Shown here: piece by piece, positions 20,679 to 32,343 of the stretch
How positions within the stretch are numbered: position 1 is the stretch's first letter
Layout: every line of letters starts with the position of its first letter
Origin: Triticum aestivum
Taxonomy: Eukaryota > Streptophyta > Magnoliopsida > Poales > Poaceae
Assembly (NCBI RefSeq): GCF_018294505.1
Contig: NC_057811.1
Coordinates: forward strand, 404,328,790-404,392,789
Direction of reading: 5' to 3'
Length of the DNA stretch: 64,000 nucleotides
Notes under the pieces: generated by a model
Seen by the model: the letters and a program-made list of their open reading frames with translations, nothing else
Databases searched by the model: none
What the model was told of the DNA's origin: nothing
Translations under genes and position numbers: made by a program

Positions 20679-22749
20679 CTCATTCCGCCAGGCCATCCAT
20701 GGGCCTAGACCAACTTAGGCCGAAAGCCTAAGCTTGGGGGAGTACGTATTTCTCACCGATATTACATTCATGTTCACACACTCATTCCAGTTATCGGTGC
20801 TCATACTTTTTCATTGTACTATCCATGCTAGTTTATTTTCTTTTCTAAGCTTCTTCTTGTATGTTTGAATAACCTTAAGAAAAGCAAAAAACTTAGCTGT
20901 AGCTTTTAGCTTGTTTACTTTCCATGCCTGTAGTAGCAGTATTAAAAGAAAACCCAAAAAGATTTCTCATTCTTCTTTTTGTTTGTTGGGAGCTTTCCCG
21001 TGTAAATAGTTTTATTTCTTTTCTTTTTCCTTGGGGGTCGAGAGGAGAAGACCATAATGAAAATGTTGAAGTGGCTCTTATATGCATTATTGTTTATTTT
21101 ACAGAGAGCCCATATTACCTTGTCTTCTCCCTTGTATTAAATGCTTGCAGATTCCAGCTTAGTCCAATTGCACGTGCACTATTATTATTATCCACACCGT
21201 TCGGTCGTGCAAGTGAAAGGCAATAATGATGATATATGATGGACTGATTGAGATGAGAGAAGCTGGTATGAACTCGACCTCTTTTGTTTTTGTAAATATG
21301 ATTAGTTCATCGTTCCTGATTCAGCCTATTATGAATGAAACATGTTTGCAATGACAATTAGAGATTATAGTTTCTCATGCCATGCTTAATTTGCTAGGAG
21401 TTTATAATGGTTTACCTTGCGTGCCAACATGCTATTAAAATGGTTGTAATGTGGTATGATAGGGTGGTATCCTCCTTTGAACGATTCGAGTGGCTTGACT
21501 TGGCACATGTTCACGCATGTAGTTGGAACAAAATCAACATAGCCTCCACAATATTTATGTTCATGGTGAATTATATCCTACTCATGCCTGCACTCAGTGT
21601 TGATTAATTTTAATGCATGTTCATGACTGTTGTCGCTCTCTACCTGGTCGCTTCCCAGTCTTTTTCTAGCCTTCACTTGTACTAAGCAGGAATACTGCTT
21701 GTGCATCCAATTCCATAAACCCCAAAGTTATTCCATATGAGTCCACTATACCTTCCTATATGCGGCATCTACCTGCCGTTCCAAGTAAATTTGTATGTGC
21801 CAAACTCTAAACCTTCAAATGAAATTCTGTTTTGTATGCTCGAATAGCTCATGTATCAACTAGGTCTGTTTGTATCCTCCATGCTAGGCTGGTTATTCTC
21901 AAGAGGAGTGGACTCCGCTCCTCACTTACTAGAAAATGGCTGGTCACCAGGATGCCCTGTCCCATGCTTAAACCAAATCAAAATATTTGCAAACAAAACT
22001 CCCCCAGGATTGTTGTTAGTTGGAGGCACCCATTGTTTCGGGCAAGCCATGGATTGATGCTTGTTGGTGGTGGGGGAGTATAAACTTTACCATTCTATTT
22101 GGGAACCGCCTATAATGTGTGTAGCATGGAAGATATCGAGATCTCTCGGTTGTTATGTTGACAATGAAAGTATGCCACTCAAAATATTATTTATCTCTAT
22201 TTCAAAATCGAGCTCTGGCACCTCTACAAATCCCTGCTTCCCTCTGCGAAGGGCCTATCTATTTACTTTTATGTCGAGTCATCATCCTCTTATTAAAAAG
22301 CACCAGTTGGAGAGCACCGCTGTCATTTGCATGCATTACTATTAATTTATATTGAGTATGACTGTGACTGGATCTCTTTTACCATGAATTACAATGTCTA
22401 GTCAGCCCTCGATCTTCAGAGGTGCTCTGCATTTATGTTTTGTGGTCTCAGAAAGGGCTAGCGAGATACCATCTTGTTATATCATATTATGATTGTTTTG
22501 AGAAAGTGTTGTCATCCAAGATTTATTATTATTGCTCGCTAGTTGATTATGCCATTGATATGAGTAAACATGAGACCTAAGTGTTATTATGAATATGTTT
22601 GGTTCATAATCTTTGTTGAAAACTTGAATACTGGCTTTACATATTTACAACAACAAGAGCAAACAGAGTTTGTAAAAGTTTTTCTTTATCACTTTCAGTT
22701 TATCAACTGAATTGCTTGAGGACAAGCAAGGGTTTAAGCTTGGGGGAGT
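20679..22749 (+). other. Gypsy 3' noncoding internal region
   Basis: About 2 kb without a convincing ORF. It contains a second polypurine-like tract AAGCTTGGGGGAGT at 20730-20743, identical to the one immediately before the 3' LTR (22736-22749). The last 431 bp (22319-22749) are the copy used to align 1-177 and 5785-6038. Confidence 0.8.
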
Positions 22750-24157
22750 TGACACGTCTCCATCGTATCTACTTTTCCAAACACTTTTGCCCTTGTTTTG
22801 GACTCTAACTTGCATGATTTGAATGGAACTAAACCGGACTGACGCTGTTTTCAACAGAATTGCCATGGTTTTATTTTTGTGCAGAAATAAAAGTTCTCGG
22901 AATGACCTGAAACTTCACGGAGAATATTTTTGGAATTTATAAAAAATACTGGCGAAAGAATCAAGACCAGGGGCCCCACACCCTGTCCACGAGGGTGGGG
23001 GGCGCGCCTGCCCCCCTGGGCGCGCCCCCCTATCTCGTGGGCCCCCTGAGGCTCCACCGACCTCAACTCCAACTCTACATATTCACGTTCGGGGAGAAAA
23101 AAAAATCAGAGAGAAGGATTCATCGCGTTTTACGATACGGAGCCGCCGCCAAGCCCTAATCTCTCTCGGAGGGCTAATCTGGAGTCCGTTCGGGGCTCCA
23201 GAGAGGGGAATCCGTTGCCGTCGTCATCATCAACCATCCTCCATCACCAATTTCATGATGCTCACCGCCGTGCGTGAGTAAATCCATCGTAGGCTTGTTG
23301 GACGGTGATGGATTGGACGAGATTTATCATGTAATCGAGTTAGTTTTGTTAGGGTTTGATCCCGAGTATCCATTATGTTCTGAGATTGATGTTGCTATGA
23401 CTTTGCCATGCTTAATTCTTGTCACTAGGGCCCGAGTGCCATGATTTCAGATCTGAACCTGTTATGTTTTCATGAATATATGTGAGTTCTTGATCCTATC
23501 TTGCAAGTCAATAGTCACCTACTATGTGTTATGATCCGGCAACCCCGAAGTGACAATAATCGGGACCACTCCCGGTGATGACCGTAGTTTGAGGAGTTCA
23601 TGTATTCACTAAGTGTTAATGCTTTGGTCCGGTACTCTATTAAAAGGAGGCCTTAATATCCCTTAGTTTCCAATAGGACCCCGCTGCCACGGGAGGGTAG
23701 GACAAAAGATGTCATGCAAGTTCTTTTCCATAAGCACGTATGACTATATTCGGAATACATGCCTACATTACATTGATGAACCGGAGCTAGTTCTGTGTCA
23801 CCCTATGTTATAACTGTTGCATGAGGAATCGCATCCGACATAATTATCCATCACTGATCCAATGCCTACGAGCTTTTCACATATTGATCTTTGCTTAGTT
23901 ACTTTACCGTTGCCACTGTTACAATTACTACAAAGCTGCTACTGTTACTTTTGCCACCGTTACCGTTACTTCCTTACTACTTTGCTACTAAATACTTTGC
24001 TGCAAATATTAAAAGTGTTCCAGGTGTGGTTGAATTGACAACTCAACTGCTAATACTTGAGAATATTCTTTGGCTCCGCTTGTGTCGAATCAATAAATTT
24101 GGGTTGAATACTCTACCCTCAAAAACTGTTGCGATCCCCTATACTTGTGGGTTATCA
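22750..24157 (+). repeat. Gypsy 3' LTR
   Basis: TGACACGTCTCC...GGGTTATCA, 1408 bp, partner of 6039-7417, with scattered substitutions and a few small indels. Small ORFs within it are shadows. Confidence 0.93.
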
Positions 24158-25260
24158 CCTGACTGGCGCCAGGCCCAGATGCGGGCCCAACGTCTTCGTC
24201 CTCCTCCGACGGCTACGAAGGCGGCGGCGGTGGAGCCTCGCCTTTGGAGCATCACCATCCACCAGAACTGGCTCGCCCAGCACAGCGATCCTGACCGGGT
24301 ATTGCAGCGTGTGCACCCGCCGGCCGATAGAATGCTCGGCGGCCGCGCCCGCCGCCCACAGGGTGCAACTTGGCTCATCAATGAAGAGCATCCGGTGGCG
24401 CGGGATCTGTTGCGGCCGGTCCGTGCGAAGCCATACGCGAAATTCAGCCATGTCCAACCGCCGAGCTGTGCTGTCATCCACACCAACGACGAAGCCAAGG
24501 CCACGTAGGATGACACTCGCCATCCTCTGGTTCCACGCATGGGCGGGAACTCCCCTTAGAGAGATAGGCATGAGGTAGGGGGGGAACGCAGCCGTAGCTT
24601 GGGCTTGACGGATCCATGGCCGGAGGGAGAGGTCGAACCAGGAGGAAGATGCCCATATGGCACGGACCATGCAATCGTGCACCGCCACCTCACGGCAGAG
24701 CACGAGGAAGTCTTCCGGGAAGAATGGCCGGATAGACATATCTTCCGGGCCAATGTCGAACTCCGTGTGCAGCACCTCAGCTGTGGAAGCCAAATCCACC
24801 TCCGGACGAACGCCGGTGACGGATACCAGCACCGCCCGAGCAAGCTCCGCCTCCATCTGCCACAAATCATCGCAGGCCTCCAAGAAGCAAGCTTCGACTG
24901 GTTCCAACGGGTCAAAATCCACCTGCACCTGCGGTGCTTCAAGGGGGGCGAAAGGGACGGCGAACTCCGGGCCCATTCCGCTCACCATAGATTCTTCCTG
25001 CACTGCAGCCGGTGCGCGCACGACGTGGCTCCAAAGCCGGACTGCCCCCGGCGGAGGAGGTCCAGGTGGCGGGGGCGACAGGACCGTGCTGGGGCACGCG
25101 GAACGGGCCGGAGGAGGGGGGCCGGGGCAGCTGCCCTAGGACGGAGAGCCGACGGAAGGCGCGGCGGTTGGTCGACCGGGGACGGGCTGCGGGGGCGGGT
25201 GCAGCCATGCGAGATGTGGCCCACCCCGCGGCAGCGGACTCAGAAGCGGGTGCAGCATTT
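24158..25260 (-). pseudogene. Truncated DUF4283/zinc-knuckle gene fragment
   Basis: GC-rich minus-strand coding sequence lies between a gypsy LTR and a truncated copia LTR. A zinc-knuckle-like C-x4-H-x4-C motif (CRGVGHISHGC) is encoded around 25222-25204, preceded by TGA where a cysteine codon would be expected. A Pro/Arg-rich linker follows. In another frame comes a 288-codon stretch from 25021 with the DUF4283-like block FLVLCREVAVHDCMV...VPAHAWN. The open frame runs into the gypsy LTR border at 24157, so both ends are missing. DUF4283 proteins with CCHC knuckles occur as LINE ORF1-like or transposon-captured genes in grasses. Which of these this is cannot be told. Confidence 0.6.
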
Positions 25261-26698
25261 GATCGTTTAGTATATATTGCTATTGCTTTCTTCATGACTT
25301 ATACATGTTCCTATGACTATGAGATTATGCAACTCTCGAATACCGAAGGGACACTTAGTGTGCTATCAAACGTCACAACGTAACTAGGTGATTATAAAGA
25401 TGCTCTACAGGTGTCTCCGATGGTGTTTGTTGGGTTGGCATAGATCGAGATTAGGATTTCTCACTCCGTGTTTCGGAGAGGTATCTCTGGCCCCTCTCGG
25501 TAATGCACATAACTATAAGCCTTGCAAGCAATGTGACAAATGAATTAGTTGCAGGATGATGCATTATGGAACGAGTAAAGGGACTTGCCGGTAACGATAT
25601 TGAACTAGGTATTGAGATACCGACGATCGAATCTCGGGCAAGTGACATACCGATGACAAAGGGAACAATGTATATTGTTATCCGGTTTGACCGATAAAGA
25701 TATTCATAGAATATGTAGGAACCTATATGAGCATCCAGGTTCCGCTATTGGTTATTGACTGGAAGTGAGTCTCAGTCATGTCTACATAGTTCTCGAACCC
25801 GTAGGGTCTGCACGCTTAACGTTCGATGACGATCAGTATTATGAGTTTATGTGTTTTGATGTACCGAAGGTTTTTCGGAGTCCCAGATGTGATCACGGAC
25901 ATGATGAGGAGTCTCGAATTGGTCAAGACATAAAGATCGATATATTGGAAGGCTATGTTTGGACACCAAAAGGTTTCGGATGAGTTCGGGCATTTTCCGG
26001 AGTACCGGGAGGTTACCGGAACCCGCCGAGGAGTTAATGGGCCTTCATGGGCCATGGTGGAAGAGAGGAGGCGGCCAAGGTGGGGGCGCGCCCCCCAAGC
26101 CCAATCCGAATTGGGAGGGGGGTCGGCCCCCCTTTCCTTCTCTCCCTCTCCCTCTTCCTTCTTCTCCTACTCCAACTAGGGAAGGGGGGAAACCTACTCC
26201 TACTGGGAGTAGGACTCCCCCCTTGGGCGCGCCATAGAGAGGGCCAGCCCTCCCCTCCTCCACTCCTTTATATACGGGGGAGGGGGGCACCCCATAGACA
26301 CACAAGTTGATTGTTTAGCCATGTGCGGTGCCCCCTCCACAGATTTCCACCTCGGTCATATCGTTGTAGTGATTAGGCGAAGCCCTGCGTCGGTAACTTC
26401 ATCAACACCGTCATCACGCCGTCGTGCTAAAGAAACTCTCCCTCGACCTCAGCTGTATCTAGAGTTCGTGGGACGTCACCGAGCTGAACGTGTGCAGATC
26501 GCGGAGGTGCCGTACGTTCGGTGCTATGATCGGTCGGATCGTGAAGACGTACGACTACATCAACGCGTTGTCATAACAGTTCTGCTTTCGGTCTACGAGG
26601 GTACATAGACAACACTCTCCCCTCTCGTTTCTATGCATCACCTAGATAGATCTTGCGTGATCGTAGGAAATTTTTTGAAATTACTGTGTTCCCCAACA
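25261..26698 (+). repeat. Copia 2 5' LTR, truncated
   Basis: Starts inside the LTR at GATCGTTTAGTAT and ends CCCCAACA at 26698. A TATATA box lies near 26269-26274. It is collinear with the complement of the copia 3 LTRs. Confidence 0.9.
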
Positions 26699-27929
26699 GT
26701 GGTATCAGAGTCAGGTTTATGCATAGATGTTATATGCATGAGTAGAACACAAAGAGTTGTGGGCGATAATAGTCATACTGCTTATCGGCATGTCATACTT
26801 TGATTCGGCGGTATTGTTGGATGAAGCGGCCTAGACCGACATTACGCGTACGCTTACGCGACTGGTTCTACCGACGTGCTTCGCACACAGGTGGCTAGTG
26901 GGTGTCTGTTTCTCCAGCTTTAGTTGAATCGAGTGTGGCTGCGCCCAGTCCTTCTTGAAGGTTAAAACATCACACTTGACGAAAAATCTTTGTGGTTTTT
27001 GATGCGTAGGTAAGAACGGTTCTTGCTAAGCCTGTAGCAGCCACGTAAAACTTGCAACAACAAAGTAGAGGACGTCTAACTTGTTTTTGCAGGGCATGTT
27101 GTGATGTGATATGGTCAAGACGTGATGATATATAAATTGTTGTATGAGATGATCATGTTTTGTAACAGTTATCGGCAACTGGCAGGAGCCATATGGTTGT
27201 CGCTTTATTGTATGAAATGCAATCGCCATGTAATTGCTTTACTTTATCACTAAGCGGTAGCGATAGTCGTAGAAGCAATAGTTGGTGAGATGACAACGAT
27301 GCTTCGATGGAGATCAATGTGTCAAGCCGGTGACGATGGTGATCATGACGGTGCTTTGGAGATGGAGATCAAAGGCACAAGATGATGATGGCCATATCAT
27401 ATCACTTATATTGATTGCATGTGATGTTTATCCTTTATGCATCTTATTTTGCTTAGTTCGGCGGTAGCATTATAAGATGATCTCTCACTAAATTTCAAGG
27501 TATAACTGTTCTCCCTGAGTATGCACCGTTGCTACTGTTCGTCATGCCGAGACACCACGTGATGATCGGGTGTGATAAGCTCTACGTTCACATACAACGG
27601 GTGCAAGCCAGTTTTGCACACGCAGAATACTCGGGTTAAACTTGACGAGCCTAGCATATGCAGATATGGCCTCGGAACACTGAGACCGAAAGGTCGAGCG
27701 TGAATCATATAGTAGATATGATCAACATAGTGATGTTCACCATTGAAAACTACTCCTTCTCACGTGATGATCGGACATGGTTTAGTTGATATGGATCATG
27801 TGATCACTTAGATGATTAGAGGGATGTCTATCTAAGTGGGAGTTCTTAAGTAATATGATTAATTGAACTTTAATTTATCATGAACTTAGTACCTGATAGT
27901 ATTTTGCATGTCTATGTTGTTGTAGATAA
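26699..27929 (+). other. Copia 2 primer-binding site and leader
   Basis: TGGTATCAGAGTC at 26700-26712 is a near-perfect initiator-tRNA-Met primer site. The rest is the noncoding leader, homologous to 36191-37414 in complement. No separate gene was seen. Confidence 0.88.
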
Positions 27930-29523
27930 ATGGCCCGTGCTAGTGTTCCGTTGAATTTTAATGCGTTCCTAGAGAAAGCTAAGTTGAAAGATGATGGTAG
28001 CAACTACACAGACTGGGTCCGTAACTTGAGGATTATCCTCATTGCTGCACAGAAGAATTACGTCCTGGAAGCACTGCTAGGTGCTAGGCTTGCTGCAGAT
28101 GCTACTGATGACGTTAAGAACGTCTGGCAGAGCAAAGCTGATGACTACTCGATAGTTCAGTGTGCCATGCTTTACGGCTTAGAACCGGGACTTCAACGAC
28201 GTTTTGAACGTCATGGAGTATATGAGATGTTCCAGGAGTTGAAGTTAATATTTCAAGCAAATGCCCGGATTGAGAGATATGAAGTCTCCAATAAGTTCTA
28301 TAGCTGCAAGATGGAGGAGAATAGTTCTGTCAGTGAACATATACTCAGAATGTCTGGGTACCACAACCACTTGACTCAACTGGGAGTTAATCTTCCAGAT
28401 GATAGTGCCATTGACAGAGTTCTTCAATCACTGCCACCAAGCTACAAAAGCTTCATGATGAACTATAATGTGCAAGGGATGGATAAGACAATTCCCGAGC
28501 TCTTCGCGATGCTAAAAGCTGCGGAGGTAGAAATCAAGAAGGAGCATCAAGTGTTGATGGTCAACAAGACCACCTGTTTCAAGAAGAAGGGCAAGGAAGA
28601 AGGGGAACTTCAAGAAGAATGACAAGCAATTTGCTACTCAAGTGAAGAAGCCCAAGTCTGGGCCTAAGCCTGAGACTGAGTGCTTCTACTGCAAAGGGAC
28701 TGGTCATTGGAAGCAGAACTGCCCCAAATATTTGGCGGATAAGAAGGATGGCAAAGTGAAAGGTATATTTGATATACATGTTATTGATGTGTACTTAACT
28801 AATGCTCGCAGTAGCGCCTGGGTATTTGATACTGGTTATGTTGCTCATATTTGCAACTCGAAATAGGGGCTACGAATTAAGCAAAGATTGGCTAAGTACG
28901 AGGTGACGATGCGCATAGGAAATGGTTCCAATGTCGATGTGATCGCAGTCGGCACGCTACCTCTACATCTACCTTCGGGATTAGTTTTAGACCTGAATAA
29001 TTGTTATTTGGTGCCAGCGTAGAACATTATATCTGGATCTTGTTTGATGCGAGACCGTTATTCATTTAAATCAGAGAATAATGGTTGTTCTATTTATATG
29101 AGCAATATCTTTTATGGTCTTGCACCCGTGATGAGTGGTCTATTTTTGTTGAATCTCGACAGTAGTGATACACACATTCATAGTATTGAAGCCAAAAGAT
29201 ATAAGTTTAATAATGATAGTGCAACTTATTGGTGGGACTGCCGTTTAGGTCATATTGGTGTAAAGCGCATGAAGAAACTCCATACTGATGGGCTTTTGGA
29301 ATCACTTGATTATGAATCACTTGATACTTGCGAACCATGCCTCATGGGCAAGATGACTAAGACTCTGTTCTCCGGAACTATGGAGCGAGCAACATACTTG
29401 TTGGAAATAATACATACCGATGTATGCGGTCCGATGAGTGTTGATGCTCGCGGCGGGTATCGTTATTTTCTGACTTTCACAGATGATTTAAGCAGATATG
29501 GGTATATCTACTTGATGAAACAT
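27930..29523 (+). pseudogene. Copia 2 gag-pol, broken and cut by CACTA 2
   Basis: The frame starts at ATG 27930 with a copia gag domain to about residue 220. A small deletion in the Lys-rich tract near 28595 shifts the frame to a stop at 28620-28622. The next segment carries an intact knuckle (CFYCKGTGHWKQNC) and protease motif FDTG. It ends at TAG 28864-28866 after CNSK, the same stop as in copia 3. Another TAG lies at 29020-29022. The pre-integrase region (HIGVKRMKK, CEPCLMGKM) and the first part of integrase (HTDVCGPM, TDDLSRYGY) follow until the CACTA insertion. RT is absent from this copy. Confidence 0.88.
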
Positions 29524-30339
29524 CACTACAAAAAAAAGACACATCCGCGACATTTTGGGCCGAACGAATTTTTTTTCTGTCATACATATGACACTTCTAT
29601 GACGATAATTGTGACAAAACCTGGTATCATCATAGATGTGGTGGGCTCCTACTTCTATGACAAAAAATCATGACAGAAAATGGGCTTTTCGTCCTGGGCG
29701 GGCCGGAGACGCAGCTGCATGACATTATTTGGGCCGTCCATGACGAAAAAAACCGTGGTAGAAGCGAGGGCGAGGAAAATTTCGGGGAGTTCCCGGTTAC
29801 GGTGGGAGGTCGGGGGCCGAGCGATGCGCGTTTCTCTCGTACACGTACGCGCGTGTGTGCGAGGCGTTGGCTCTAACTGAACCCGAGCGAGGCGTTGGGC
29901 TCTAACTGAACCCGAGCGATCGATCGATGGCTGTTAACTGAACCCGATCGAGCGATTCCTTCGCTACTGCTGCTAACTAAAGCCGATCGATGCTGCCTCT
30001 GGATGAACAGTGAGCGTTGCTGGGGGGGGGTTGGATGAACAGTTCCCAGTGGTGGTGGATGAACAGGACCCCGTGGTGTTGCCTCTGGATGAACAGGACC
30101 CCGATCGATCGAGCCGGTTGGGGCTGGATGAACAGGACCCCGTGGAGGGCAGGATGAACAGGACCACCCCGTGGAGTGCAGAATGAACAGTAGACGGTGG
30201 AGGGCTGAATGAACAGTAGCCCGTGGAGGGGTGGTTGAACAGGAGCCCGTGGAGAGGGCTAGTTGAACAGTAGCCAGTGGAGTAGCGCGTGGTGGAGGCT
30301 GGATGAATAGGAGCCCGTGGATAAACAGTCGCAGGTGGA
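29524..30339. mobile_element. CACTA element 2, left end
   Basis: CACTACAAAAAAAAGACAC at 29524 is a CACTA-type terminus inserted in copia 2. The next 300 bp have TGACA- and TGTCAT-rich subterminal sequence typical of a second grass CACTA group. The element is interrupted by copia 3 at 30340 and resumes at 39416. A matching right terminus (TTTTGTAGTG) was not found up to 64000, so the right border is unknown. The small ORFs at 29670-30400 are not convincing genes. Confidence 0.7.
30008..30339. repeat. GATGAACAG minisatellite in CACTA 2
   Basis: Degenerate units of about 25-40 bp share GGATGAACAG followed by GACCCCGTGGAGG or TAGCCCGTGGAGG. The array is interrupted by copia 3 and continues at 39411-39510 with the same unit, which confirms that the two flanks belong together. 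Confidence 0.8.
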
Positions 30340-32310
30340 TGTTGGGGAACGTAGTAATTTCAAAATATTTCCTACGAACACGCAAGATCATGGTGATGCA
30401 TAGCAACGAGAGGGGAGAGTGTTGTCCACGTACCCTCGTAGACCGAAAGCGGAAGCGTTAACACAACGCGGTTGATGTAGTCGTACGTCTTCACGATCCG
30501 ACCGATCAAGTACCGAACGCACGGCACCTCCGAGTTCAGCACACATTCAGCTCGATGACGTCCCTCGAACTCCGATCCAGCCGAGTGTTGAGGGAGAGTT
30601 TCGTCAGCACGACGGTGTGGTGACGATGATGATGTTCTACCGACGCAGGGCTTCGCCTAAGCACCGCTACGATATTATCGAGGTGTAATATGGTGGAGGG
30701 GGGCACCGCACANNNNNNNNNNNNNNNNNNNNNNNNNNNNNNNNNNNNNNNNNNNNNNNNNNNNNNNNNNNNNNNNNNNNNNNNNNNNNNNNNNNNNNNN
30801 NNNNNNNNNNNNNNNNNNNNNNNNNNNNNNNNNNNNNNNNNNNNNNNNNNNNNNNNNNNNNNNNNNNNNNNNNNNNNNNNNNNNNNNNNNNNNNNNNNNN
30901 NNNNNNNNNNNNNNNNNNNNNNNNNNNNNNNNGGCACCGCACACAGCTAAAAGATCGTTGATCAATTGTGTGTATAGAGGTGCCCCCCTGCCCCCATATA
31001 TAAAGGTGCAAGGGGGGGGGGGGTTCGGCCGGCCTAGAGGAGAGGCGCGCCAGGAGGAGTCCTACTCCTACCGGGAGCAGGACTCCCCCCTTTTCCATGT
31101 AGGACTAGGAGAGGAAGGGGAAAAGGTGGAGGGGAGGAAGGAAGGGGGGCGCCGCCCCCCTCTCCTTGTCCTATTCGGACTGGGGGGGGAGGGGTGCGCG
31201 GCCCTGCCCTGGCCTCCTCTCCTCTCTTCCACCTAGGCCCACTAAGGCCCATTAAGTTACCAGGGGGTTCCGGTAACCTCCCGGTACTCCGGAAAAATCC
31301 CGGTTTCACCCGCAACACTTCCGATGTCCAAACATAGGCTTCCAATATATCAATCTTTATGTCTCGACCATTTCGAGACTCCTCGTCATGTCCGTGATCA
31401 CATCCGGGACTCCGAAAAAACTTCGGTACATCAAAACATATAAACTCATAATATAACTGTCATCGTAACGTTAAGCGTGCGGACCCTACGGGTTCAAGAA
31501 CTATGTAGACATGACCGAGACACCTCTCCGGTCAATAACCAATAGCGGAACCTGGATGCTCATATTGGTTCCCACATATTCTACGAAGATCTTTATCGGT
31601 CAGACCACATAACAACATACGTTGTTCCCTTTGTCATCGGTATGTTACTTGCCCGAGATTCGATCGTCGGTATCTCGATACCTAGTTCAATCTCGTTACC
31701 GGCAAGTCTCTTTACTCGTTCCGTAATACATCATCCCGCAACTAACTCATTAGTCACAATGCTTGCAAGGCTTATAGTGATGTGTATTACTGAGTGGGCC
31801 CAGAGATACCTCTCCGACAATCGGAGTGACAAATCCTAATCTCGAAATACGCCAACCCAACAAGTACCTTTGGAAACACCTGTAGAGCACCTTTATAATC
31901 ACCCAGTTATGTTGTGACGTTTGGTAGCACACAAAGTGTTCCTCCGGTAAACGGGAGTTGCATAATCTCATAGTCATAGGAACATGTATAAGTCATGAAG
32001 AAAGCAATAGCAACATACTAAACGATCGAGTGCTAAGCTAACGGAATGGGTCAAGTCAATCACATCATTCTCCTAATGATGTGATCCCGTTAGTCAAATA
32101 ACAACTCATGTCTATGGCTAGGAAACATAACCATCTTTGATCAACGAGCTAGTCAAGTAGAGGCATACTAGTGACACTCTGTTTGTCTATGTATTCACAC
32201 ATGTATTATGTTTCCGCTTAATACAATTCTAGCATGAATAATAAACATTTATCATGATATAAGGAAATAAATAATAACTTTATTATTGCCTCTAGGGCAT
32301 ATTTCGTTCA
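30340..32310 (-). repeat. Copia 3 LTR (3' LTR in element sense)
   Basis: TGTTGGGGAACG...ATTTCGTTCA on plus, paired with 37429-39410. It contains 220 N (30713-30932), flanked on both sides by GGCACCGCACA. The sister LTR reads straight through that motif once. Confidence 0.92.
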
Positions 32311-32343
32311 GTCTCCCACTTGCACTAGAGTCAATAATCTAGA

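Larger units (their letters stand above)
6039..24157 (+). mobile_element. Ty3/gypsy element, gag-pro type without RT or integrase, interrupted by copia 1
   Basis: The unit has LTRs at 6039-7417 and 22750-24157, a tRNA-Asp type primer site at 7429, gag, a retropepsin domain, a plant-specific downstream ORF and a polypurine tract before the 3' LTR. No reverse transcriptase, RNase H or integrase motif was found in 18363-22749, so it is non-autonomous as assembled. The style recalls Triticeae families such as Sabrina or WHAM, but the family name is not certain. No target duplication flanks it (bases before 6039 and after 24157 do not match), because the left LTR is shared with another unit. Confidence 0.85.
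25261..29523 (+). mobile_element. Copia element 2, BARE-1/WIS/Angela group, 5'-truncated
   Basis: A truncated 5' LTR is followed by a primer site, leader, gag, protease and the integrase N-terminus. Sequence homologous to copia 3 begins abruptly at 25261, with roughly the first 300 bp of the LTR missing. On the right it is interrupted at 29523 by CACTA element 2 (CAT 29521-29523 would be the target triplet). Its RT, RNase H and 3' LTR were not found to the right within this window. Confidence 0.9.

Noticed and set aside
7418..24157. Very recent insertion of the gypsy unit
   Set aside because: The two LTRs differ by scattered substitutions and small indels, and two later elements are nested within this block.
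24158..25260. Foreign (bacterial) DNA because of high GC
   Set aside because: The DUF4283-like block and CCHC knuckle are plant transposon-associated features, and high GC is normal for grass coding sequence.
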